This document shows positions 35,711-47,520 of a DNA stretch of 64,000 nt, one piece after another (position 1 is the stretch's first letter; each line of letters begins with the position of its first letter). The position numbers were made by a program, and so were the translations under genes. The notes below the pieces were generated by a model. The model made no database searches, had not been told where the DNA came from, and saw only the letters and a program-made list of their open reading frames with translations. The DNA is from Riptortus pedestris (lineage: Eukaryota; Arthropoda; Insecta; Hemiptera; Alydidae), in assembly GCA_019009955.1 (NCBI GenBank), contig CM032230.1:2613501-2677500 (forward strand), read 5' to 3'.

Positions 35711-36808
35711 TTGGCTAAGGTAACCGGCGATTCCCGGAAAAACATTGTGGACTCAATAATGATGTTTTTTTATAGCAAGGTTTCCTGAGTAATACTTTAA
35801 GCAATCATACTCAGTTTAAACGCACGTTGTTTTTTGTCATAATGACATTACCAAGTAACGTTTAATAGTTATAGATACTACATAGTTATTTCAACAAGGT
35901 CAAAATATCGGAGGAAATAAGACAATATATACCAGAAATAAAGTTTGATTCCTCGCTACTTACCCAGTCACAAGTTGTTCAACTTCGGCATGACTAGTTT
36001 ATAAAAATGTAATAATCGAAATGCCCTTTTAGATTATATTGCAATTGGAAACAAATAACAAAGTTATTTTCTAGTTAAAACAAATTACAAATGCAGAGAG
36101 GCGGAGATTTATAACCTCACTAATCCTAATCGTACTTGGAAGTATCATATAAGTCTAAAAACATACCATCATTTGCCATAATATACCTATATCTAATAAA
36201 TTTTACTCTAATAAAACTGCACTATAAGTGAACTTCGTACAAATAAAATTGGTCTCCTCCAAATGTATTTAGTGCACATCCAGTTTATATACAAACAATT
36301 TTTGTTGTGTGCATTTTTGACGAAAACCAAATACGGAACGAATTATGGCGACTTTTCATTTCATGCCATAGAACCCTCGCACAACTGTTCACCCTTAGGA
36401 ATGTTAATATAGCTCATCTTCATAAAGGAGTTGATGCTAATACACATACCTTTCTGTTTAGTCATTTTTGCACTATAAAATTGTCGATTCCCTTTATAGG
36501 TTTTAGCGTATATCTCGTTTATACTTGGTACTACGGCAAAATGGTATATAATAATAGTAACTCAAAATAATTAAATAACCAACGTAAGTTATGGGCATGA
36601 TTTCCGAAAAACTACTAGGAAATGACATATATATATGGTGATATAGTTTCAGGCATTAGAAAGTTTATTATGGTCATTATGTTTACTTGAATTTTCTAAT
36701 ATTCCGCGCAACTTTCTTATTTTTTTCTTCCATAAGGGCCTTCTCCTGGCCCTAACAAACACAACAAAAAAAGGATTTAGCGAAATTAGTCGAGCCATTG
36801 AGGCGTGA
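35711..36808 (+). mobile_element. TCR element E, diverged
   Basis: Follows (TA)n at 35683-35711 with GGCTAAGGTAACCGGCGATTC, an altered 5' motif that has lost the CCGGG hairpin. Later blocks match the core (GGTTTTAGCGTATATCTCGTT at about 36500, AACAATTTTTGTTGTGTGC at about 36294) and the end reads TTTAGCGAAATTAGTCGAGCC-ATTGAGGCGTG. Older and more decayed than copies A-D. Confidence 0.6.
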
Positions 36809-37008
36809 TGACGTCACCAAGGGAAATAGGAATTAATTTTATATTTGCAGATAAACACCGATCACGAGGAGACCTAATATGAGATGGATTCTCAAAGTGA
36901 AGAACGACAATAATAAAATGAAGGAGTTGCTTTAATTGGACTCCTAGAGAATGGCTACGTGTTGGTGTTGGCTGGGAATGGCGGCCAAACATCATCAACG
37001 CCTATAAA

Positions 37009-37048
<40 letters not shown>

Positions 37049-38479
37049 TTTCTTCGACTTTCTCTCTACTTTCTCTACTTTTTTCTCAAGAAATTTCAAA
37101 TGCAAAGCTGATTTCGATCCAAGTTGCCTAGAGATATGATATCTTAGTCTTTATTTCACATGGGAACCTTATTCAATGCTCTGATTCTACGACAAATATC
37201 ATGAAGATAATACCCATTACTTCCAACATAACCAAAATTAAAACACTCTTAATTATACAAACATAATTAAATAAAACGAGGTTTTAGTACAACCCAATTC
37301 TTGTCAACCCAGGCCAAAGAAGGAGTTCGAAAATTCTAAAGTTCTCAGTTATTATGAGCCTAATAATAAATAAATAAATGTTACTGAATCAATAGTGTTA
37401 AGGGTTTATCTTAGTTTAAATACTGAGCGGCTTATTTATATTTTTCTTCAATAGCCCCATCTTCTACATTAAGTAAATGAAGACGTCGTGGTCATCTTAA
37501 ATGTCTATTGCTGTTTATCTAGGCTTCCAAGGTGGTTTGGGCTAGAGAATTGATTGTGAAATAAGATCACCACTATCTCATTCCAGCTCAGTTCAAGCAG
37601 GCCCCGCCTGACAGGTGTTTATAACATTAACGTTTTTGTGATGTGAATTTTGTTTAAAATTTAAAAAAACAACTAATTAATTAATCTGTTCACCATTTGT
37701 ATTAGGAAGTAGCTCTCCTTGGCCGAAATACGCCATTTGTAATTCCCGCCACTCGTGAGTACATACATTTTTTTACTATACAAGAGGAGAGGTTCAATTG
37801 TCGATTCATCAAAAATGTAAAAATATTTCAATTTTGAAGGATTGAGCTAATTAAAAAGGAAGGTTGGCTAGTTAAAAATTTGTAAAACCTTTTTGAACGT
37901 GACGAGAGATCGGAAGGCAGGGAATGAATCTTTTTAAAACAAGGCCTATTTTTTTCGTGCGGTTCCCCATTCACTAGGGATTAGGGAAGGTTCCGGAAAA
38001 ACAGGATCCTGGATTATACTAAATAATTTGGCTTCTTAACTAGGGACTCCTCTCCTCGGACTGGATGCCCCATTATCCAGCAAATGAATATTTAAAAATG
38101 GCAGGACGGGCTTTTCGTCGGAAATGCTGCTTCTGATTCATAATTTAATGTGGGGCCCCTCAGGTGAATTTTGGATGTAGAACCCCCGTGCCGGGCTTAA
38201 ACACACCCTCTGTGAATAATGTGAGCTCTGGGCTTGCAGAGAACAATTCCACCTCAGCCAGGGCTTAGGAAATTAATAATGAGTAAATAGACGGTGGGTT
38301 GTCCGGGCCCTGAATATGTGCGTGGTGCGTTGGTCTAGGCACAAGGTAAGCTGGCTGTAAGGGATACACGTCCCATCAAGGCACTTGCTTGAATAATATA
38401 TAGATGAGATGGACCAAGGCTAGTAGAGTTAAAAGCTACACGACTTCTGGAAATATTTGTTGCTACTTATCGATTATCC
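36809..38479. other. mostly single-copy sequence
   Basis: A (TA)n tract lies at 37011-37047. Sequence at 37900-38400 is GC-richer and repeat-free, a candidate conserved non-coding or exon-bearing stretch, but I see no convincing reading frame. AGCAGGCCCCGCCTGACAGG at 37598-37617 may be a PER terminal relic. Confidence 0.35.
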
Positions 38480-40110
38480 GGAATACACTCATATAAAGGC
38501 GGTTATTAAAGCAAAATAACAAGAAAATCAGTTTATTATCTAAAATAACACATCTAGAATGTATAATTAAAAACGATTATTAAATCATAATAAAACGGAA
38601 ATCACTTTATTATTTAAAAAACACTTCTAGAATTTATAATTAAAAACGATTATTAAATCATAATAAAACGGAAATCACTTTATTATTTAAAATAACACAT
38701 CTAGAATTTATAATTAAAAACGATTATTAAATCATAATAAAACGGAAATCACTTTATTATTTAAAATAACACATCTAGAATTTATAATTAAAAACGATTA
38801 TTAAATCATAATAAAACGGAAATCACTTTATTATTTAAAATAACACATCTAGAATTTATAATTAAAAACGATTATTAAATCATAATAAAACGGAAATCAC
38901 TTTATTATTTAAAAAACACTTCTAGAATTTATAATTAAAAACGATTATTAAATCATAATAAAACGGAAATCACTTTATTATTTAAAATGAAACTTCTGGA
39001 ATTTATAATTAAAACGATAGTTAAATCATAATAAAAAGAAAACCACTTTATTACTAAAATAAAACTTCTGGATTTTGTAATTAAAAACGATTATTAAATA
39101 ATAATGAAATAAGAAAATCACTTTATTATTTAATATAACACTTCTACAACTTTTAATTAACGACGATTAATTAATCATAATAAAATGGAAATCACTTTAT
39201 TTAAAATAACACTTCTAGAATTTATAATTAAAGGCGATTATTAAATCATAATAAAATGGAAATCACTTTATTATTATTTAAAATAACACAATTTATAATT
39301 AAAACGATAGTTAAATCATCATGAAAAAAGAAAATCACTTTTTTATTTAAAATAACACTACTAGAATTTATAATTGAAGACTATTATTAAATCATAATAA
39401 AAAGAAAATCACTTTATTATCTCAAATGACACTTCTGGAATTTATAATTAGAGGTGATTATTAAACCATCATGAAAAACGAAAATCACTTTATTATCTCA
39501 AATGACACTTCTGGAATTTATAATTAGAGATGATTATTAAATCATCATGAAAAAAGAAAATCACTTTTTTATTTAAAATAACACTACTAGAATTTATAAT
39601 TGAAGACTATTATTAAATCATAATAAAAAGAAAATCACTTTATTATCTCAAATGACACTTCTAGAATTTATAATTAAAGACGATTATTAAATCATAATAA
39701 ACCGGAAACACTTTATTATTTAAAAATAACACTTCTAGAATTTATAATTAAAGACGATTATTTATCATAATAAACCGGAAATCACTTTATTATTTAAAAT
39801 AACACTTCTAGAATTTATAATTAAAGACGATTATTAAATCATAATAAACCGGAAACACTTTATTATTTAAAATCACGCTTTCTAGAATTTATACTTAAAG
39901 ACGATTATTAAATCATTATAGAACCGGAAACACTTTATTATTTAAAATACACTTCTAGAATTTATACTTAAAGACGATTATTAAATCATAATAAACCGGA
40001 AACACTTTGGCAAAGGCTGTTTAAATAAATGTAAAAATTTATACTTAAGACACTTATAATAAAAAAGAAAATCACTTTATTATTAAAATGGCACAGTCTT
40101 GGAATTTATA
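38480..40110. repeat. 74-bp AT-rich tandem satellite
   Basis: About 22 head-to-tail units. The anchor TCTAGAATTTATAATTAAA recurs at 38553, 38626, 38700, 38774 and 38848 (spacings 73, 74, 74, 74). Each unit also holds CGATTATTAAATCATAATAAA and AAATCACTTTATTATTTAAA. The first seven units are nearly identical; units from about 39000 on vary more (CGGAAATCAC, AAGAAAATCAC and ACCGGAAACAC types) and the array frays at both ends, as expected from unequal exchange acting on the middle. Confidence 0.95.
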
Positions 40111-40450
40111 CAACTTTCAATTTTCCACCAAAGAAATCTTTTAATCTTGCTTCTCCTCGTGATTTAATTATAAATCCTAGAAATATTTTTTATTTTTAAT
40201 AGGATTGTATATTTCATATTATTATTACGTAATACTCGTCTTGGCCACCCATATAAGTCGCTCCTAATTCGTGACGTCAATATTACAGAATCTAACCTAA
40301 TTTCAAATATAATCTTGAGGCTTGTGGGAGTCGATGCACATGCATGCTTGGAAAAAAATCTAAACATCATTAATACATTTTACTATACATAAAGAAGAGA
40401 GCACATATTGTGCATGGCAGATTGTCTCAGTTAATAGTGCCAACACGGAA
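40111..40450. other. unassigned
   Basis: AT-rich flank of the satellite; a 68-codon minus frame (40164-40370) is not recognisable. Confidence 0.35.
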
Positions 40451-41000
40451 AAACTTGGCGTCTTCAAGGGCTGCGTAAGCTAAGCACACTTCCCTCCAGC
40501 TGATATGATACCAAACGAGATATTATCTCCCTATGTATTCCCTGTTTATAAATCAAACCGGTGAGTAGAAGTAGAGGTTTAGGTAGAAGTAGAGGTTGAA
40601 AAGTAAAAAAATAAGAATAGCTCATTGAATATTGAAGTTACGAAAAATGTAAAGAACTTCAGTTGTTGAGAACTAATAGACACGACTGCTTTATATCATT
40701 TTTCAATATGAGTCATAGCGACGGAGAAATTATGAGTTTTCGAATTTCCCTGACTCTATTTCGCCTCCTCTTATTCTAGTTCGAAATCAGTCATTAAGGA
40801 ATGCAATCAGTAGTGTTGAATGAAAACTCCAGTATGGTAAAGATAAAATAAACATTCTCGTGTAACATTTAAATCATAATTCATGGCGTCGTTACGTAAC
40901 AAATTTGCATGAATTTCATCTATTAAAGATCAGTTGAAAAAAAATATTTGATTTTTTTTTTTGTAATAAAACGTTCTACGACGTTTTATCGCTTATTATT
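40451..41000 (-). repeat. PER copy, degenerate
   Basis: CGTCTTCAAGGGCTGCGTAAG and CTAAGCACACTTCCC mark the end; body blocks GTAGAAGTAGAGGTT, CGACGGAGAAATTATGAG and GTTCGAAATCAGTCATTAAG follow. Confidence 0.55.
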
Positions 41001-41058
41001 AACGGAAAATATATGTTCATGTTCTAAATTAAAATTATTTATTAACGTCATCTTTTGT

Positions 41059-41252
41059 AGTTAAGGCTAATAGGGACGGGTTATCTACAGGTTACCACCC
41101 TTTTCTAGCCAGGGTGGGACTAAGGATTTTATTTAATGAATTCCGTCACTAAATAAATTCCCTTGCCCAGGCGGGAATCGAACTCGCCACTCTAGGTTTA
41201 CCATGTGAGATTAAGGTCAATGATTTAACTCGCATGGCTAACCCGAGCCCCA
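41059..41252 (-). mobile_element. tRNA-derived SINE, best copy
   Basis: Read in reverse it opens GGGGCTCGGGTTAGCCATGC, with an A-box-like TTAGCCATGCGAGTTAA, and a strong B-box at AGTTCGATTCCCGCC about 60 nt later, so the head is tRNA-like (closest in look to Ser/Leu types with a long variable arm). The body follows: GGAATTTATTTAGTGACGG, TAGTCCCACCCTGGCTAGA, GGTAACCTGTAGATAACCCG. Length is about 190 bp. No LINE-like tail or target duplication is certain. Confidence 0.75.
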
Positions 41253-41982
41253 CCATGTTCTAATCTTATTATTTACTGCTATCAATGCTTGTATCTATAT
41301 TTGTGGTAACATTATAACATTACAATGTACCTCGACTAGCACACAAGCCACCACCAACAACAAGGACACAGCCAGTCTACAACGCAAAAACCTAATACGG
41401 ATTACAGACACATTTGTAACAAGGGACTACTGTATGAAAATAATTTACCTGGACGCAGGCTAAACCACCCTTCCTTAAGATGCTTACAAACGGACCCGAG
41501 ATAAAATGTAAACATCCCGATAAGGATTACTGACGTATAAAACCACCTGACTCATTGACGACTTTTGACAGACAATGAAGATGGTGCTCTGCAAAGCAAG
41601 TCCGTGAAGATAACAGCAATAATTATTGGACAATTTATTCTGTTGGGAGTTGAGGAAGAAATTACGCTTGACTAATACGTGTGAGTCATGCAATTTGCTA
41701 TGAATCATGTTTGGAACATAGCCATTTGTCACTATATTGCACAGTAAGGGATTTATGAATGCTAATGAGAATATGGGCGATAGGTTCCTGCCAGTGGGAG
41801 ATCTTGGCCGATGGTGTCTCCCATCACATCTCACATCATTTCCTCTCCAACAGCATTTATCACCCCACTCCCATATACAACTACAACATCATTACCTTCA
41901 AACTTATACACGTCCGACTCCAGTTCTCATACATTCTTCAACGTTCTTTTCATGCCATCACTGGAAAAAGTCCTTCAAGCAG
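41253..41982. other. unassigned
   Basis: Overlapping frames on both strands near 41484-42018 encode nothing I recognise. Confidence 0.35.
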
Positions 41983-42777
41983 AAGTTGCGTAAACTAAGC
42001 AAATTTTCCATGTGCTAGTATTACAAAATACTGATATACTCCTCACATATTTCTATTTCAAAAAAAGAAGAAAAGGGGGGTTAATAACTCGCTAAATATT
42101 TGAGCTACAAAAAATGTATAAAACAAAACTTGTAGAGCTTCGTTTTAAATTCTCTAACCCTCCTCATTCCCTCCATACTATGAACAATTTTATTAATTAC
42201 GTGTTTACATTAATCTCACAAGTTAAATGAATGCGATATTTGATGTTCAATGTACGTATTAAGTGGTTCAGAATATAACAGCTGTATGACATGAGTAGGG
42301 GTGGAAAGTTTATTGAAGGCTGAAAACTAGAAAATATATCGTATTACCGAGCTGAGTATCTCGGTTAATACCCAAGATAGAGAACAAATTTCTATAAAAA
42401 ATGTATAGTACATTACACATGCAATAAGATTTATCATATACAATTTTTAGGTCAGATGAGTAATAACATAGATATTTCAAATTTTTGGAATTCGCCCCTC
42501 TAAAGACCTCCCCCCCCTTCCATTGGCGCCTTATCAACCATTAAAAAACTCGAACTTTGGTTTTACATTATAAGTTTAAGTATATGTTCATGTTTAGTTA
42601 TGATCAAACAAAAATTGTGACCGCCAGACTCGAAATACATATTTATGTAAATTTATAGATATTTTTGAATGGACCTCATTTTCGTCATCTCCTTGGTTCG
42701 ATCGATAAACATTTGAAGACTTCTTTTGGAAATCCCACGAGTACAATCTGATTATCTGATTTCCCTTAAGGGATTCC
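41983..42777 (-). mobile_element. PER copy, full length but diverged
   Basis: GAAGTTGCGTAAACTAAGC at one end, body (TATCTCGGTTAATACCCAAG, GATCAAACAAAAATTGTGACC), left arm (GACCTCATTTTCGTCATCTCC) and the palindrome relic CTGATTTCCCTTAAGGGATT at 42758-42777. The internal microsatellite is reduced to a few TATTTATG units. Confidence 0.7.
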
Positions 42778-43009
42778 TCATCCTTACAATTCTACATTAG
42801 TAATGTAATTGCAAGTGAGGCACTCAAATGGCACTGCATGGCTATCAGAAATATCATTGAATTCAGCCTTTCTCTCTAAATAAAGACCCATGGTAAATAT
42901 TACATCTAGTATACTTCCGAAGCAATTTCTTCTGATGAATTTAAATAATAAATGAAGAGAGAGCCCATTAGTCCATTGACGAGTTTGGAGGCATTGTGAT
43001 TTATTTTTA
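42778..43009. other. unassigned spacer
   Basis: No recognised feature between two PER pieces. Confidence 0.35.
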
Positions 43010-43086
43010 TTCTAAGGAAATTTTTGAATATTGTCATCAAAGGTCCATCGATCCTACCACTAAGATGACAAAACTGAAGCCCGATT
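43010..43086 (+). repeat. PER left-arm fragment
   Basis: AAGGTCCATCGATCCTACCAC and TAAGATGACAAAACTGAAGCC match the left arm and end where an unassigned open frame begins. Confidence 0.6.
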
Positions 43087-43089
43087 GAA

Positions 43090-43638
43090 TTGTTTATACA
43101 TATTCTGAAGCGGTCCCTATTTGGGTTTAATCATCATCAGAATGGCAGGATAAATAAATGTTTGGCCTATATTGTGGCCAAAAAATTTGAAGTCGATGTG
43201 GATTGTATTGAAGTTTGGCAAGATGGACCTCACCCAGTTTCAATTATGGACCACTGTTTATCTTCCATTATTACACCGGGCTTGCATCAACACCCAATCT
43301 CTTTCTCCTCCAAGCCTAGAACAATTTGCCGAAATATTAAACAAAGCGGCTCTTTTCACTACCTCACTCTCGGCCAAAATCCATGCATGCAATGGGCAAA
43401 GGAGCCGTGCATTTCGCAGGTGCAGGCCAACTCTAATGACGTAGTTCTTTTCCATATTTTGTACTTAATGGCTCCTCAAGGCTTGAAACAAAAAAGTCAT
43501 ACTATATTCGAGTTTGAGAAAAATATTTCGTATAACAATTGTGGTTTTTTAGATTTCCTCGCTGGGATGAATGTTCTCCGAACCGGCTTTCTGCTCCAGT
43601 GGAACTTCAAATTTTTAGTAGTGAACATTTTGGCTTAA
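43090..43638 (+). CDS. unrecognised 182-codon open frame, possibly a decayed coding fragment
   Basis: This is the longest open frame in the window not made of simple repeats, and base composition here is more balanced than in the flanks. It contains FEVDVDCIEVWQDGPH; a second frame continues after that point as TQFQLWTTVYLPLLHRACIN with its own 90-codon run (43172-43444), which hints at one frameshifted protein. The phrase WQDGPH-S/T-QF vaguely recalls the W.DGP..QFKN motif of some transposon-encoded proteins, but I cannot support a function. It starts immediately after a PER left-arm fragment, so it may sit inside another mobile element. It could also be chance. Confidence 0.3.
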   Translation: MFIHILKRSLFGFNHHQNGRINKCLAYIVAKKFEVDVDCIEVWQDGPHPVSIMDHCLSSIITPGLHQHPISFSSKPRTICRNIKQSGSFHYLTLGQNPCMQWAKEPCISQVQANSNDVVLFHILYLMAPQGLKQKSHTIFEFEKNISYNNCGFLDFLAGMNVLRTGFLLQWNFKFLVVNILA

Positions 43639-44369
43639 TAGTGAATATATTAAAAACCTAGCTTAGAATAGGATCTGCTAAAATATAAACTACTTTCTTC
43701 GAATAGGACTAGATCCCTGTAAATGGCTTTGAATAGAATTGTAGATTAGTTCAGTCCTTTCTAAATTCATATCCTCTAGAATTCCTTAACCTGATTGATA
43801 CGTAAAACTGATTCTTTCTTTGTTATCAGTTTAAATTCCTTATATTTCAAATGGATTATTACCTAAGAATTGCTTTTATTCCATAATAAAATTCTAAAAG
43901 TGCATGACAAAATAATGTTCAACATAATTGCGATGGATCATCATATAATGGGTTGGTTTATTTCATACTATAGTTGCTGTTACAGTCTAATCAATTAATC
44001 ACATTCGGCAAGCCCTTTCAATGGAAGGCCACCATCTTCAATCCTGTTGCATGTTGTAAACCACAATAATTATTGAAATTAAATGTCTTTAATCGCCATT
44101 ATACATGAGTTAATTAGTACAGCATTTAGTATCTAAAAAAATATTTGTGAGTTGTTTCTCTAGTCATTCAATATAAAAAAATACGGTTTGCATTTTTTTT
44201 GTATAATTGTAATTATAAATTAAAATATAAATAATTTAATTTTTTTTAAATAACAAATTATTCATTAACAAAAAAATATTTGAATCACTCATTATCACAG
44301 TGGAAACTTCTCATCACCTTTCATTATTCTAAGTTTCTAGGGCTGCTTTCTTGAATTTCATTGAGAACA
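43639..44369. other. AT-rich, nothing recognised
   Basis: No repeat family or coding frame identified. Confidence 0.35.
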
Positions 44370-44685
44370 ATATTTGGTATTTAGCCTTCAAATGAACTGC
44401 TTCATAATATAACAGTTTATTGTTAATATGATATCAAGATAGTGAATAAACATACGTAACAACATTAATAGAACATTACATTATCAAGAAGATTGGTTTT
44501 ACATATTTTTTTCGGCCACAATAATCGAGATATTAAGAATTCTAAAAATTCCAATTCCTTTAGTCCCCCCCCCTCCCGGGTAAGAATTGAACTAATAATG
44601 GGCTCGATATTTAGTTTTACACAATACGTCTGAATATTGAGTTCGCTAACGATCCAACAAAAAATGCGACCCTAAGGGTCCGTTG
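44370..44685 (-). mobile_element. PER right arm, interrupted copy (part 1)
   Basis: GAGAACAATATTTGGTATTTAG, ATATTGAGTTCGCTAACGATC and AAAAATGCGACCCTAAGGG are right-arm blocks in minus orientation. The matching left arm is found beyond a TCR element, at 45880-45945. Confidence 0.65.
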
Positions 44686-44850
44686 GGTGACTTATGGAAA
44701 AAGAATTTTAGATTTGAAGAATAAATAGAACTAAGTCTCTAACCATTTCCTCTCCACTGTTTGACACACCGTGAATAATTCAAATCATAATCATGGATAG
44801 CATCTATTATAATTAAATATGATCTATAATGTACGTATTTTCCGTACAAT

Positions 44851-45789
44851 CTAGATAATATAACTGCCGATGCCCGGGAAATCATAAATGACTGACTAAT
44901 GATGGTATTTTCCATCAAAAACCAATGAGAATCGAAATATCGCAATTTTTCATTTCAGGCCTCCCTCACAACCCCCACTCCCGTTTGGATCTAAAAATTG
45001 TAATATATCTTATAATCATGGAAGAATTAATGCTAATTCACATTTCGAGTTTTGTTAAGTTAGTTCAATCGTTAGTGCCAAAAAACATTGTTGGCTCCAG
45101 CTATAGTTTTTAGTGTATATCTCGTTTATAATTTGTTATACAACAAAAATGAATATAACAAAAGTTACTTTAAATAACAAATAATCAACTTGTGTCATGT
45201 GCAAATTTGCAGAAAAACCAATAGAAAACGAAATACCGCTATTTTATATTTCAGGCCTCCCTTTCAACCCCCAATCCTCCCCGTCCCTAGAAATGTTAGT
45301 ATGGCTTATAATAATAAAGGCATTAGTTCTAAAACACGTACCAAGTTTTATTTAGTTCGGTTGAGTCTTTTGTGCCACATAAAATTGTTGACTCCCGCTA
45401 TAATTTTTAGCGTATATCGTTTATACTTCGGTATACGACGATAGTGTATATAACAAAAGTTTCTCTAATTAACAAAATAAACAACTTTTGTTATGTGCAT
45501 ATTGGCCGAAATCCCAATAGAAAACGAAATATCGCTATTTTTAATTTCAGGCCTCCCTTATAACCCCCACTCCTGTTTGTCTTAGAGAATATTAATATAG
45601 CCTAAAGTCTAAGTTGGGTTAGTAATAATATACATCCACTTTTCATAAAATTTGGTTCAGCCGTTTATGCGTGAAAAGGTAATAAACACACACGAAAGAA
45701 ACAAAATGCAGATATGGTGTCTATGACATGTGAAACGAAAAGTTATCGTGGAATTTCGGGGAAAAAATCAATGTACAGACAGAGGTTAC

Positions 45790-45793
<4 letters not shown>
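44851..45793 (+). mobile_element. TCR element B, in PER of opposite orientation
   Basis: Starts CTAGATAATATAACTGCCGATG then CCCGGGAA; core units marked at 44972, 45268 and 45563 (spacings 296 and 295); ends GCCGTTTATGCGTGAAAAGG ... GTACAGACAGAGGTTACAA into (TA)n. It is flanked by PER arms that run in the minus direction, unlike TCR A and C, which share orientation with their host PER. Confidence 0.8.

Positions 45794-45868
<75 letters not shown>
45794..45868. repeat. (TA)n(TG)n microsatellite
   Basis: About 22 TA units followed by 15 TG units at the 3' end of TCR B. Confidence 0.95.
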
Positions 45869-45870
<2 letters not shown>

Positions 45871-45879
45871 TATGTAGGG

Positions 45880-45945
45880 AATGTTTTGAGAATCGCGTTA
45901 TGAGTACGACCTCAATACCTGATCTCTTTTCAGAGAAACTGTTAA
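45880..45945 (-). mobile_element. PER left arm, interrupted copy (part 2)
   Basis: GAGAATCGCGTTATGAGTACG, ACCTCAATACCTGATCTC and a damaged palindrome. Pairs with the right arm at 44370-44685. Confidence 0.7.
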
Positions 45946-46692
45946 AATAATAAATACATATCATTATGAATACTATTATAAAACGTTCAAAGTGAAGTAG
46001 ACGTACAGACGTATACCTCGCATTACACTGTGGTGATTGGGATGATGTAGGCGATGGTGACCTCTTTGTAAGGTAATCTATCTACTCGCTCATGTAAAAC
46101 TGGATACTTTATTTATACATTTTGGAAAAAGCATTCAAATACAGGAAGTTATCTAGTAACCACAATTAGAATACAATAAACGTTATATCTTTGCGATTAT
46201 TTTTAAATACGTTGTAGAGCCATTTTATTTCACTCTATACTTTTCGGTCTATATTTGAATTTTTCGAATGTGTATAAGCTCTATTCGTTGAAATCTTAAT
46301 TCCAAAAATTGTGCACTTTACAAAACTTCCTTTTCTACAACTAAATAAAAATGTCCATATAAAATCTAGTCAGCGTAACATGCTTTAAGTAATTAGTATA
46401 CCAGGTAATGAAATTAACCATTTTAGATATGTCGTATTTCTAAGAGCGGGACAATTTAGAATTCGGATGTGTACGAATAAATATAAAACAGTTATGAAGG
46501 AGGAGGAACAAGAAGCAATTACACGCAGATAAATGGATAGCCAGACATGTAAATGGAAATATGGGAAGAGAATTGCGCCAACGTAGACTTTGTATAACAC
46601 GCAAACAGAGAGTGAGAGTGAGAGAGAGAGAGAGTGAGAGAGAGGGAGTGGTAAAGAGAGGCCGCATTGCAGTGGTATAGACAGTAGAGAGC
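45946..46692. other. unassigned, short GAGA tract at 46.62 kb
   Basis: No recognised gene; frames at 46385-46667 are AT/GA-rich and overlapping. Confidence 0.35.
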
Positions 46693-46951
46693 TGGAATAT
46701 AGACAGAATATAGACAGCCTACCCCTGTCTATATTTTAAGTATATATACCCTCCCCCCCTTGTTCCTATTTACCCTTACACTGTCTATATTTCGTTTATT
46801 CCCCACCCTCCCCCGACCTCTTGCACTATTTCCTGTTCTTCTATTTGCTAGACTTTCATATAGTAGTAGTTCCTTATGTTTTGTCCTCCCTGTACACACA
46901 CAGCAATAAACTGTATGCGTTTATTACGTCCGTATTATAAGCTTCAAGGTT
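46693..46951 (+). mobile_element. possible LTR-like segment
   Basis: Begins TGGAATATAGACAG, contains a TATA-like AGTATATATACC at about 46738, a polyadenylation-like CAGCAATAAACTG at about 46902 and a T-rich end, the layout of a retroelement LTR. AATATAGACAG (46707-46717) pairs with CTGTCTATATT (46725-46735). No partner LTR or target duplication was found. Confidence 0.25.
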
Positions 46952-47160
46952 TTTTTTGTTTTGTTTTTTTAAGAAAGAGAGAAAATGTAGAGCTTTTCAC
47001 TCTTGTATAAAAGTGTTCTTTCTTCATATAGATATTTCTGTGTTGAAGAAATCTAGATTTTTGAATTTCTTCGATGCTAACAGGAACTCCAAGTAAATTC
47101 CTCATTGTAGGGGTTATTTAAATATAATCATATACTTCCACGGTCCTTGTCATTATTAAA
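46952..47160. other. unassigned
   Basis: AT-rich sequence upstream of the Penelope-like fragment. Confidence 0.3.
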
Positions 47161-47520
47161 ATCGAGGTTTTTGGGTATCAACTGGAATACATCGGCCAGA
47201 CACGAAGATTAGTACTAGGGCCGGAGAAGACGTCAAGAGTGCGAAAGCGTTTTGGACAGAAGACTCAGCAATAGCAGAATATTTTTTGGACCACCAACCG
47301 TATCATATAATTTGACGAAGTCAAGGTGCTTGCGAAAGTTGATGCATACCACGAAAGAATTGTACGAAAAGTGCATAGTGAAATGCCCGAAGAATACAAA
47401 GAGAGAAGATGGTTATAGGTTAAGCAAACTTTGGAATTCAGTAATTCCAACTAGAAAGAAAATCACAAAAAAGGAGAGGAGATGGCTAAGGAACGGGCGT
47501 CAGAGATGGTAGCCGGAAGA
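47161..47520 (+). pseudogene. Penelope-like element, GIY-YIG endonuclease C-terminal fragment
   Basis: Read across frameshifts it gives, in order, GYQLEYIGQTRR (47173-47208, the GIY-YIG motif), AIAEYFLDHQPYHIIFDEVK (about 47265-47325, with the AEH-like segment), VLAKVDAYHERIVRKVHSE (about 47325-47385) and REDGYRLSKLWNSVI (about 47401-47446). This order is that of the endonuclease domain at the end of Penelope-like retroelement proteins, which nicks the target for reverse transcription. The reverse-transcriptase part is absent upstream, so this is a 5'-truncated copy. In-frame stops make it non-functional. Confidence 0.8.

Noticed and set aside
38480..40110. CRISPR array
   Set aside because: Units are contiguous 74-bp satellite repeats without unique spacers, in a eukaryotic context.
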